64,000 bases of DNA from Chryseobacterium sp. JAH (GTDB lineage: Bacteria > Bacteroidota > Bacteroidia > Flavobacteriales > Weeksellaceae). Shown here one piece after another: positions 1-7,316 of this stretch (the stretch's first letter is position 1; each line of letters opens with the position of its first letter). Location: the NCBI RefSeq assembly GCF_001507335.1, contig NZ_LMAH01000001.1, forward strand, positions 558,001 through 622,000, in the 5' to 3' direction. The notes beneath the pieces were generated by a model. That model made no database searches. It was not told the DNA's origin and worked only from the letters and a program-made list of their open reading frames with translations. Both the position numbers and the translations under genes were made by a program.

Positions 1-73
1 CTAATTGTGAGTTATTTGTTTATAGTTAATTAGAAATTTTGAAACTAATAAATGTATTATTAAAGATTCCGAA

Positions 74-544
74 ATGAATAAAATACTAATAACAATCTTT
101 TTTTTCTCATATTTCTTCATCTTTTCACAGAGTGCAAATCTAATTTTACAGGTGAATGGTAAAATTATTACTTCAGAATTTGCTAATGTCTATCTCAAGT
201 TTGATTTAGAAAATCGTTCAAAAATCATTAATGTTAATTATTTACCTGGAGATTTAAGTTTAACAGAGGAAGCATGGGAAATCATCAAAAGTCAACCAGA
301 AAAAAAGTTTTATTTAAATGTTGATTACTATACCTATATAAATGGTAAACAGGGTATAGTAAATTTTGAGATTGAGCTCTCAAAATATCTGCTCGACCAG
401 AAATATTTGATTGCAGACATTTATGATTTTAGAAACAAATCTTATAAACGTAAATATCAATATTTAACTGACAAACATTTTCTTGTGCAACTTTATTGGC
501 GTCCAGAGAACGGAGTTAATGGAATTTATATCCCAAGAAGGTAA
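74..544 (+). CDS. Hypothetical secreted protein, 156 aa
   Basis: I do not recognise this protein. The first 20 residues are a clear signal peptide (a lysine, then a hydrophobic run rich in Phe and Ile, ending at S-Q-S), so it should be exported. The remainder is rich in Tyr, Lys, Asn and Ile, has no cysteine and no obvious repeats, and reads like a small beta-rich periplasmic or surface protein. It stands alone on the plus strand and converges on the GH140 gene, so the pectin locus next door says little about its job. The start codon is the only ATG near the signal peptide. It is a real coding sequence by length, signal peptide and codon style, but no function can be given. Confidence 0.7.
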   Translation: MNKILITIFFFSYFFIFSQSANLILQVNGKIITSEFANVYLKFDLENRSKIINVNYLPGDLSLTEEAWEIIKSQPEKKFYLNVDYYTYINGKQGIVNFEIELSKYLLDQKYLIADIYDFRNKSYKRKYQYLTDKHFLVQLYWRPENGVNGIYIPRR

Positions 545-672
545 GAATTGCTTTCATTTTTAGTTAACTAAAGCCAATCAAAGTTGAACATCAAAAACAC
601 ACTAAAGCCATTTCTCCCAATATTTCTTTGTATTATTTTGTTTTAAATGATGCTTATTAAATCAATTTATAA

Positions 673-2079
673 TCAATTCAAATAATTCTTTTCCGCATCC
701 ACCGCCACAAAAACAAAATCCTTAGCCTCTCCATTTTCTTTATCAGGCGTAAACTGTACAATTTTATTTCCATCAGACTCGCCAATGTATTTGTACCCGC
801 CGGTTCTTGGATTGTACCACCAACATTTTTTCTTCTTTCCACTGATCTTCGACAAATCGATTTGCATATTTCTTCCGGTGTAATTGTACACGAGCAGATA
901 ATCTGCTCCGCGGGTAGCAATAAGTCTTTCGTAACGTTCGCCCACTTCGCCTTTAATAATACTTTGATCCGGAATTCTTTCAAAGTACGGAAATTTCAAC
1001 ATCAGATTTTTTAAATACTGCATCTGCACAAAACCTGCGTCATTGAGACATTCGTACCACGCACGCTGAGCTCCGTATGCAGGCGACAAACCTGGTCTGT
1101 AAAACTGCATGATGGAATTGTGCCCGTAAGTGTGCCCAAAAGAACCGGCAAACACCGACCAATATGCATATCTTCTTACATCATGATCTTTCCATCGCGG
1201 TTCACCGGTATCGTGAAGTCCCTGTGGAATGTCTTCGTAGGAAGGTTCGCCATCGATGATGGGTTTTAAAGGTTTCATCGAAAGTGCTTTTTCGGCATAT
1301 CTCCAGTTATCTTCTTCGGTATCGGCAATTTTTTTCGCTTCGCCGTCGCCTTTTCGCTGTCCGTATCTTCTGTGACCGCTTTGAAACATATTGAAATCTA
1401 ACCAATCAGCATCGTTAAACCAATCAACGGAACTTGTAGCACCGAAAGGATGATAGGTCATTAAATGGATTTTGTCAACTGATTTTATGCTGTTGGCGAG
1501 AGCTTCCCAAACTTCAGTTTTGATGTCGCCTCTTAAATCTCCTCCAATAAACCAGATGATATTTGGTGAATCTTTATATCGTTCAGCCAGAAATTTACCA
1601 TAACTTTTTGCTTCTTCCACATTCATTTTTCCACCTTTGACCAAACCGCCCCAAATGCAGACCATGCCGATGTAAATTCCGTTTTTCTCGGCAGTTTTTA
1701 TGATATAATCCATGTGATCCCAATATCCGTAAACTCCTTTATGATTGATGTTGGTGAAATCAAAACCGTCAATCATAGAGGCTTGTCCGTATTTGTTGTA
1801 AACAGGAACGGCATTGATGGTTTGAACCTGAACGACATTGAATCCGTTTTTCGCACATTGACTCAGATAAAAATCTACTTCATCCCGATCGGTACGTTCT
1901 GGCAGAAGCCAACCGGTTTCTCCTAACCAGAAAAATGGTTTTCCGTTTTTGTGCTGCAAATATCTGCTGTTAGAGCTGACCTGCAGAGCTCCATTTGACC
2001 ATGGCAATTCCTGTTTTTTGTTTTGAGAAAAGGTAAAAACTGAATAAATTATGAGAAGCAATATGAGGAATTTTTTCAT
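673..2079 (-). CDS. GH140 family apiosidase-like glycoside hydrolase (DUF4038), secreted
   Basis: The 468-residue protein has a signal peptide (about 1-18) and a TIM-barrel DUF4038 domain (about 25-380), followed by a short beta-sandwich of the putative collagen-binding type (about 385-462). GH140 enzymes cleave apiose from rhamnogalacturonan II side chains. The Bacteroides enzyme BT1012 is the characterised member, and as I recall uses Asp187 and Glu284. Here D181 (in G-G-D-L-R-G-D) and E278 (in D-G-E-P-S-Y) lie exactly 97 residues apart, the same spacing. It is the last gene of the minus-strand pectin/rhamnose run, separated from the lactate dehydrogenase gene by a repeat-filled gap. Family assignment is firm; apiose specificity is an inference from the family. 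Confidence 0.85.
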   Translation of the reverse strand: MKKFLILLLIIYSVFTFSQNKKQELPWSNGALQVSSNSRYLQHKNGKPFFWLGETGWLLPERTDRDEVDFYLSQCAKNGFNVVQVQTINAVPVYNKYGQASMIDGFDFTNINHKGVYGYWDHMDYIIKTAEKNGIYIGMVCIWGGLVKGGKMNVEEAKSYGKFLAERYKDSPNIIWFIGGDLRGDIKTEVWEALANSIKSVDKIHLMTYHPFGATSSVDWFNDADWLDFNMFQSGHRRYGQRKGDGEAKKIADTEEDNWRYAEKALSMKPLKPIIDGEPSYEDIPQGLHDTGEPRWKDHDVRRYAYWSVFAGSFGHTYGHNSIMQFYRPGLSPAYGAQRAWYECLNDAGFVQMQYLKNLMLKFPYFERIPDQSIIKGEVGERYERLIATRGADYLLVYNYTGRNMQIDLSKISGKKKKCWWYNPRTGGYKYIGESDGNKIVQFTPDKENGEAKDFVFVAVDAEKNYLN

Positions 2080-2138
2080 GACAGTAATTTGGTTTTAAAT
2101 GATTTTGTTTTTGATTATCTTTTGTTTTCATGATGTGA

Positions 2139-2224
2139 TTTTACCACTAAGAACACTAAGCATTTCACAATGAACACAGGGCTTGTGAACCTTGTGAAAA
2201 ATCTTTGTGCTCCTTGTGGTAAAA
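2139..2224. repeat. Nested inverted repeat, intergenic
   Basis: The outer arms TTTTACCAC (2139-2147) and GTGGTAAAA (2216-2224) are perfect. An inner pair TTCACAA (2164-2170) and TTGTGAA (2183-2189) is also perfect, and the sequence between the two pairs is partly complementary as well. The result is a long imperfect hairpin just upstream of the GH140 gene. It may be a structured mRNA leader or a dispersed repeat; its role is unknown. Confidence 0.6.
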
Positions 2225-2383
2225 AATACGTATGCAATAATTTTTCAGACATTACACAAATTGTTTTTAACGCAAAGATTATTTTAATGTTGCATATTTT
2301 TTAAGAAAGCTAAGGCAAATAAATTTGCTTCGCAAAGCTTGAAAACATTCTTTGAAATTTGATTAAAAATAGTATTATAAAAC

Positions 2384-2414
2384 AAAAAATACAATTCACC
2401 GAACTGTATTTTTT
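2384..2414. terminator. Possible bidirectional intrinsic terminator downstream of the lldD-like gene
   Basis: AAAAAATACA (2384-2393) pairs with TGTATTTTTT (2405-2414) around an 11-base loop, with a U-run on either strand. It lies about 250 bp past the lldD-like stop codon. The stem is weak because it is mostly A-T. Confidence 0.35.
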
Positions 2415-2665
2415 TTAGCTATGATTATTCAAAATATTTTATTTTACGCAAAGTGCACAAAGAAGTTTTAAATACTATCTGCTTTTAAGTTACACAAAGC
2501 CGTTTCACTTATACAAGCTCACTAAGCTTTTCATTCATTACAAAATAGGGATATTTTTGATATGAAAATTGATGGTTCGCATTCTGTAAAGCTGTATTTA
2601 GATAAAATATCTTTTAATGAAAACGTGAAAACTTCCAACTTTCGTCACTCAGCTTCCCGCTCAAA

Positions 2666-3817
2666 CTACTTCACCCTAAACTTCTGCAAATCCTCCGGCG
2701 TATCACAGCAAACCTGCTCCATTACCTGTCTGAACTGCATTTTAAGCATTTCAATAATATGATCGCCACCTTTGTCGCCCAAAGCTCCGACTGCATACAT
2801 AAATGTTCTTCCCATGAAGGTAAATTCGGCACCACAGCTCAAGGCACGGGCAACATCCGGACCGGTTCTTATGCCACTGTCCATCATGATTTTAATCTGA
2901 CCTTTGTATTTTTCACTGATCTCTTTTACTACAGCAATTGTTGATTCTCCGGCGTCCAACTGTCGTCCGCCGTGATTGGAAATGATCATTCCGTCGAAAC
3001 CTAAACGTACCGCTTCGGCTGCATCTTCATCGGAAGCTACGCCTTTAATTACCAGTTTTCCTTTCCATTTATCGCGGATGGCTTTGATTCTGTCGGAATT
3101 TAATCTGCCGGAAAAAGTGGAGTTCATGAACTGTCCCAATTGCTTTACATTCATGTTTTTATCCATGTATTTTTCCATTGTTTTAAAACTCGGAACGCCA
3201 TGTTTTAAAATTTCAAGGCACCATTCCGGTCTCGCCAAAGCTTGGGAAACATTTCTGAAATTCAGCTGCGGAGGCATTGCCAAACCGTTTCTGATTTCTT
3301 TGGCTCTGTAACCGAAAGTCGGAACATCTGACAAAACACATAAAACGTCATAGCCAGAAGCTTCACAACGGTCAAGAATATCGTCACGCAACCATTCTTC
3401 TCTTGGATGATAGAGTTGATACCATGCTTTTCCTTCCGTTAATTCAGCAATTCTTTCAATACTGCTCGTTGTTACAGTACTTAAAATGAAAGGAATATTA
3501 TGTTTAAAAGCTGCTTTAGCTAAAATTTCCGGAGCATTCGGCCACATCAAACCCTGCAGACCAACCGGAGAAATTCCGAACGGTGCGGAATATTTTACTC
3601 CGAACAGTTCCGTTTCCATATTGGCCTCCGTGTAGCTGTTGTTTAAATATTGCGGACGAAGCAGAACATCTCTCAATTCACTTGTATTTCTGTCGCGGTT
3701 GATATTTTCGTTACAGCCGCCATCCAGATATTCGAAGGCGAAACGGGGCATTTTCTTTTTTGCTTTTTCGATCAGCAATTCGAGGGAAGCGTAGTTGGTA
3801 TCAAATGGAAAGGACAT
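2666..3817 (-). CDS. lldD: FMN-dependent alpha-hydroxy-acid dehydrogenase, probable L-lactate dehydrogenase
   Basis: A 383-residue member of the FMN-dependent alpha-hydroxy-acid oxidase/dehydrogenase family, of full family length. The active-site signature S-N-H-G-G-R-Q lies at 280-286, with the catalytic His at 282 and substrate-binding Arg at 285. Lys258 (in V-I-K-G-V) fits the flavin-contacting lysine, and the second FMN-phosphate loop (G-I-R-T-G near 330) is present. There is no signal peptide, so it is cytoplasmic or membrane-associated. Rhamnose breakdown yields L-lactaldehyde and then L-lactate, so an L-lactate dehydrogenase next to the rhamnose genes closes the route to pyruvate. That substrate is an inference from position; glycolate or other 2-hydroxyacids cannot be excluded. 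Confidence 0.85.
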   Translation of the reverse strand: MSFPFDTNYASLELLIEKAKKKMPRFAFEYLDGGCNENINRDRNTSELRDVLLRPQYLNNSYTEANMETELFGVKYSAPFGISPVGLQGLMWPNAPEILAKAAFKHNIPFILSTVTTSSIERIAELTEGKAWYQLYHPREEWLRDDILDRCEASGYDVLCVLSDVPTFGYRAKEIRNGLAMPPQLNFRNVSQALARPEWCLEILKHGVPSFKTMEKYMDKNMNVKQLGQFMNSTFSGRLNSDRIKAIRDKWKGKLVIKGVASDEDAAEAVRLGFDGMIISNHGGRQLDAGESTIAVVKEISEKYKGQIKIMMDSGIRTGPDVARALSCGAEFTFMGRTFMYAVGALGDKGGDHIIEMLKMQFRQVMEQVCCDTPEDLQKFRVK

Positions 3818-3828
3818 AGTTTGTTGTT

Positions 3829-3903
3829 AGATGTTGGATGTTGGGTGATGGATGTTTACTGTTGATGTTAAAAACAAAATTACTTTTTTAATTACCAACA
3901 TCT
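3829..3903. repeat. Inverted TTGG-rich repeat between rhaB and lldD-like genes
   Basis: AGATGTTGG (3829-3837) is followed by further GATG/TTGG units and then mirrored by CCAACATCT (3895-3903). Similar low-complexity GAAG/TTGG and TTCC/CCAA pairs occur at 58725-58875 and near 62060-62115. This looks like a degenerate dispersed element that sits at gene ends. Confidence 0.5.
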
Positions 3904-3925
3904 GAGTTCCAGCTTCCAACAAAAT

Positions 3926-5311
3926 TTATAAATTAAGAATTAAAGGCTGAAGCACTTTCATCTGATAATGCTGCTGTAAAAAAGTTTCGTCTATTTTTTT
4001 GTTGGAGATCACCATCGATGCACCCAAAGCCGATCCCAGAGGAGAGTGTGTTGACATCACATTGTAATGCTGGAAATGGTGCGACATCAGTTTCATAAAG
4101 ACATCGTTGTCTGTGAAACCTCCGTCGATATAAATATTTTTTATTTCTGAGTTTCCGATCGCATTGGTAATGGTATGAATCTGCAAATCCATCAATTCAA
4201 TCATCAATTGATGATACGCTTCTTCGAAAGTTTCAAATGAATTCAGATCGGTTGCAGTAATCATTTTTCGTTTTAAAATAATGCCTTCAAAACGGAAATA
4301 GATATTTTTATTTTTCATTAAACGCAAATACAAATCCTGATCAAACTGCACTTCTCTGTGAAAACCGTATTCTTTTCCGTAGTAAGCGCACAATTTTTCA
4401 ACCTGAATTTTGTATTCATTTCCCATGAAAAAACGGGATGCTTTCACACGTTTACCGTCGATTCGCATGTAATTCAGACAGTTGTTTTCGATATCTTCAT
4501 CTGTTAAACTCTCATCGTTAAATGGATTTAAAGAAATACTCCACGTTCCTGTTGAAAGCAATAAAAACGGTTCTTTTTTACTTAAAATATAAGGCAATAA
4601 CGCTGAAGAACTGTCGTGAATTCCAACGCCGATTTTAATTTTTTTGTTTCTGTAAGACGTGTTGATACTCGCAGAAGTCGGAACGATTGGTCCCAATATA
4701 GCATCAATTCCTTCATCGTAAACCCAGTCGTGGTAATCTGCTTTGTCGTAATCCCACAAATTGGTATGACAGCCAATTGAGGTAAATTCCGAAACACATA
4801 TTCCGGTGAATAAGTATGATAAATACTGAGGTAAATGAAGACTGTACCGGATTTTTTTAAAAACCTCCGGATGTTTGTATTTTAACCAGAATAACTGCAG
4901 TCCGGAGTTCAGCATTCCGGTTTGTGGAGATGCAGTTTCGCGGGCAATTTTCAGTTTGCTGCCATGTTTTTCGTAAAATACATCAAGAATATCCTGATCC
5001 ATCGGTTTGGTGTAGTTGTACAAAGGTGTCAGAACATTTCCTTTCTGATCGAGGTGGACAAAGCTTGCTCCGTACGTAGAAAAATTGATGGCTTTTACTT
5101 CAAAATTTTCATCATCCAAAATGGCATTGAAATTATCTTTGATCCAATTTTGGAGCGCTGCAAGATCTTCTGTGGGATAACCATCTTCATCGGTGGTAAG
5201 GGGAAGTTCGGTATATTCACGCACAACTTCTTTGTAATTTTTATCAAATAAAAAAAACTTTTTGTTGGTTTTTCCAATATCAAATACGATGGTTACCTTT
5301 TTTTTGGACAT
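3926..5311 (-). CDS. rhaB: FGGY-family carbohydrate kinase, probable L-rhamnulokinase
   Basis: The 461-residue protein carries the FGGY kinase fold. It has an N-terminal phosphate-binding loop with Asp-Ile-Gly-Lys-Thr-Asn (about 11-16) and a C-terminal ATP-binding region with D-G-G-F-T-D-N-D (about 395-402). Length is close to that of known rhamnulokinases. The enzyme would phosphorylate L-rhamnulose to L-rhamnulose 1-phosphate. The assignment to rhamnulose rather than fuculose or xylulose rests on its place between the L-rhamnose isomerase gene and the lactate dehydrogenase gene, in the same direction as the fused rhamnulose-phosphate aldolase. Start ATG is followed by a Lys-rich leader and no signal peptide, as expected for a cytoplasmic kinase. 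Confidence 0.87.
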   Translation of the reverse strand: MSKKKVTIVFDIGKTNKKFFLFDKNYKEVVREYTELPLTTDEDGYPTEDLAALQNWIKDNFNAILDDENFEVKAINFSTYGASFVHLDQKGNVLTPLYNYTKPMDQDILDVFYEKHGSKLKIARETASPQTGMLNSGLQLFWLKYKHPEVFKKIRYSLHLPQYLSYLFTGICVSEFTSIGCHTNLWDYDKADYHDWVYDEGIDAILGPIVPTSASINTSYRNKKIKIGVGIHDSSSALLPYILSKKEPFLLLSTGTWSISLNPFNDESLTDEDIENNCLNYMRIDGKRVKASRFFMGNEYKIQVEKLCAYYGKEYGFHREVQFDQDLYLRLMKNKNIYFRFEGIILKRKMITATDLNSFETFEEAYHQLMIELMDLQIHTITNAIGNSEIKNIYIDGGFTDNDVFMKLMSHHFQHYNVMSTHSPLGSALGASMVISNKKIDETFLQQHYQMKVLQPLILNL

Positions 5312-5448
5312 TCCTGAGATGAATTTAATGATTTATTATAAAATGGTTATTAGTATTTTTTCAAAATTTCATTTAAAAAATTCTTATTTTAACGCAAAGT
5401 ACGCTAAGTTTTTTTGACAAGCTAGCTATTTTTAAGTTCGCAAAGGCG

Positions 5449-5473
5449 TTTGACTTCGTCGAATCTTCGATTT
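5449..5473. repeat. 25-bp exact repeat, copy 1
   Basis: These 25 bases, with core GACTTCGTCGAATCTTCG, are identical to 20818-20842. Both copies lie in gaps of the rhamnogalacturonan/rhamnose locus, 15 kb apart and in the same orientation. Confidence 0.75.
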
Positions 5474-5557
5474 CACTTAGCAGAGTTACAAAAGATTTTT
5501 ATTTTGTGTAAAATTTAAAATTTGTTTAAATTCATTTTAAATTTTAAAACCATCAAG

Positions 5558-5641
5558 GAGTGTTTAGTGACTAATAATAATTAAGAAAAAAATCCACTGA
5601 TTTCTTAAATAAAGAATCTATTATTAATTTTCTAAACACTC
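5558..5641. repeat. Long inverted repeat downstream of rhaI
   Basis: Perfect 10-base arms (5558-5567 and 5632-5641), with AT-rich partly complementary sequence inside, form an 84-base stem-loop between the rhaI stop and rhaB start. There is no clear U-run, so it could be an mRNA-stability element rather than a terminator. Confidence 0.45.
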
Positions 5642-5719
5642 GGGTCTCAACGGTAAATAAGGATACATATAATTAAACTTTCGATTGCACCTGAAAGTAA
5701 TTATCAAATAAGACGGATT

Positions 5720-6997
5720 TTACAATCCAGTTGCCTTTGCCCATCCTCTTTCAGAAATCAAGGTTTCTCTTACCTTTAAACTTCTGTAAGCAGCGATCGG
5801 GTCTAAAGCCGCTCCAGTCTGGAGTCTAGCCGCTTTTAACAACGGACGGACATCTGTTCTGTACGCGTTCTGCAAAATATCCTGAGCCGCAACAACGTCA
5901 TTGTTCAGCTGTGCTTCTTTTAAAGCTTTCTGATCAACCAAAAGTGCCTGCGCATAAGCAATTAAGATGGCTTCCAAAGACTGCAACAGATCTTCCAAAG
6001 GATCTTTAATGTTATGACTTGCGTCGATCATCCAGGCCGGATAAGGATTGTTTTTATTATTTTCCATTCCGTACACCAATTCGTTGAAAATCAAGAACAA
6101 AGCATAAGGTTTAATAGAACCTACCGTCAAATCATCATCTCCGTATTTACTGTCGTTGAAGTGGAAACCGCCCAATTTACCTTTGTACATCAAAGTTGCA
6201 ACGATTTGTTCGATATTGGTGTTTGGTAAATGATGGCCAAGGTCAACCAATGTGAAGGCTCTTTCACCACATGCATTTGCCAGCATGAAAGAAGTTCCCC
6301 AATCCTGAATGGTTGTTGAGTAGAAATTCGGTTCGTAAGGTTTGTATTCAATAAACAGTTTCCAGTCTTCCGGCATTCCTGCGTAGATTTCTTTCAAGCT
6401 TTTTTCAGTGTTTGATAAAGCGGTCTGGAAATTTAACTGTCCAGGAAAACTCGCCCCGTCTGCCAACCAAACGGTTAAGCTTTTTGAACCTAGTTCTTTT
6501 CCGATTCTGATCACTTCTTTGTTGTGTTCAACAGCGTAAGCTCTTGAATTTTCATTCACAGAATTTAATGAACCAAATTTATATGAATGTTTTGCATCCG
6601 GCTGATCCTGAAAAGTATTTGAATTCATCGCATCAAAGATCAATCCGTGAGACGCTGCACTTTCTTTCAAAGCACTTACATCACTTGGAATATCCCATGG
6701 AATGTGCAATGAAACCGCTCCAGCAGAATGAGTCAGGGCATGAAGCAAACCAACGTCATCTAATTTCTGTTCCAAAACAGCAGGTTCGCCACCGTAAGAA
6801 AATCTTCCGAAACGGGTTCCTCCTGCACCTAAAGCCCAGCTTGGAATTGCCACCTGAAAATCGACGATTTTGTTGACAATTTCAGCAACATTTGAACCTG
6901 ATTTTGTTAATTTATCTGATAAATATGCGAAGTCTGAATTAAAGTTTTCAACTTCGTTTTTATTGTGTTGTTCAATGATATCTTTTCCTAAAATCAT
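5720..6997 (-). CDS. rhaI: L-rhamnose isomerase, RhaI type
   Basis: A 425-residue sugar isomerase with a TIM-barrel metalloenzyme pattern. It matches the Pseudomonas stutzeri RhaI type rather than E. coli RhaA. The metal ligands I recall for the P. stutzeri enzyme all have counterparts shifted by two residues: E217, D252, H255, H279, D287, D289 and D325. These lie in the motifs F-I-E-Y-K, V-D-L-G-H-H, F-H-F-N-D and M-I-D-A-S-H. It converts L-rhamnose to L-rhamnulose in the cytoplasm. Neighbours are the fused aldolase/dehydrogenase gene upstream and rhaB downstream, both on the minus strand and both separated from it by repeat-containing gaps. Some relatives of this family also act on other aldoses, but the gene context favours rhamnose. 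Confidence 0.92.
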   Translation of the reverse strand: MILGKDIIEQHNKNEVENFNSDFAYLSDKLTKSGSNVAEIVNKIVDFQVAIPSWALGAGGTRFGRFSYGGEPAVLEQKLDDVGLLHALTHSAGAVSLHIPWDIPSDVSALKESAASHGLIFDAMNSNTFQDQPDAKHSYKFGSLNSVNENSRAYAVEHNKEVIRIGKELGSKSLTVWLADGASFPGQLNFQTALSNTEKSLKEIYAGMPEDWKLFIEYKPYEPNFYSTTIQDWGTSFMLANACGERAFTLVDLGHHLPNTNIEQIVATLMYKGKLGGFHFNDSKYGDDDLTVGSIKPYALFLIFNELVYGMENNKNNPYPAWMIDASHNIKDPLEDLLQSLEAILIAYAQALLVDQKALKEAQLNNDVVAAQDILQNAYRTDVRPLLKAARLQTGAALDPIAAYRSLKVRETLISERGWAKATGL

Positions 6998-7081
6998 ACG
7001 TTAATTTTTAGTAACCTTATCAAGGTTTTGAATCTTGACAAGGTTGAATGATTGATTAAAATTAGCATTAAATATTGATTT

Positions 7082-7145
7082 AGCCCTTTCAGGGCTTTGC
7101 AACATTTTTGCATTTTATTTTCATAGGGCTTCACACTATGCTAAT
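7082..7145. repeat. Two-hairpin dispersed repeat, copy A (right part missing)
   Basis: Hairpin 1 is AGCCCT-TTC-AGGGCT (7082-7096). The middle hairpin is CATAG/CTATG (7122-7140). The distance from the start of hairpin 1 to the middle GGGC is 44 bases, the same as in copy B at 22805. The second AGGGCT hairpin seen in the other two copies is absent here. Confidence 0.65.
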
Positions 7146-7178
7146 GTTTTCTCCACTTCGTGGCTTTTCAAATCTCTC

Positions 7179-7268
7179 GCAGCCCGACTTGAACGGAGCT
7201 CTTTTTGTGAGGAGGTACGACGAGCAAAAAAGCGGGAGTGGAAGGCGGATTAAGCTGCCCAAATAAAT
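7179..7268. repeat. Dispersed palindromic element type 2, copy 1 (90 bp)
   Basis: It starts GCAGCCCGACTTGA and ends AGCTGCCCAAATAAAT, as does the copy at 22976-23089. The ends are inverted (GCAGC/GCTGC), and a CTTTTTTGC-like stretch faces GCAAAAAAG inside. Between the conserved ends the two copies differ in length and sequence. Confidence 0.7.
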
Positions 7269-7316
7269 TGAAAGTTAAAACTAACAACCGACAACTAAAA
7301 TCCGACAAAAAAAATA

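Larger units (their letters stand above)
2080..2665. other. 586-bp gene-free gap between lldD-like and GH140 genes, with stem-loop repeats
   Basis: No gene is visible here. The gap holds a stem-loop repeat (2139-2224), two copies of the short motif ACGCAAAG (2270-2277 and 2446-2453) and a U-run hairpin (2384-2414). Sequence between these is AT-rich and unremarkable. The motif ACGCAAAG recurs at 5392-5399 in the rhaI-rhaB gap. Confidence 0.6.
5312..5719. other. 408-bp gene-free gap between rhaI and rhaB, with repeats
   Basis: No gene is visible. It contains ACGCAAAG (5392-5399), a 25-bp exact repeat (5449-5473) shared with the PL11-CE12 gap, and a large stem-loop whose arms GAGTGTTTAG (5558-5567) and CTAAACACTC (5632-5641) are perfect over 10 bases. 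Confidence 0.6.
6998..7316. other. 319-bp gene-free gap between rhaEW and rhaI, with two repeat elements
   Basis: No gene is visible. The gap carries copy A of the hairpin repeat (7082-7145) followed directly by copy 1 of a second palindromic element (7179-7268). Close to rhaI there is also TCAAGGTTTTGAATCTTGA (about 7021-7039), which can fold on itself. Confidence 0.6.

Noticed and set aside
678..983. Second minus-strand frame of 101 codons over the 3' end of the GH140 gene
   Set aside because: It is out of frame with the GH140 gene, which is complete with its C-terminal domain.
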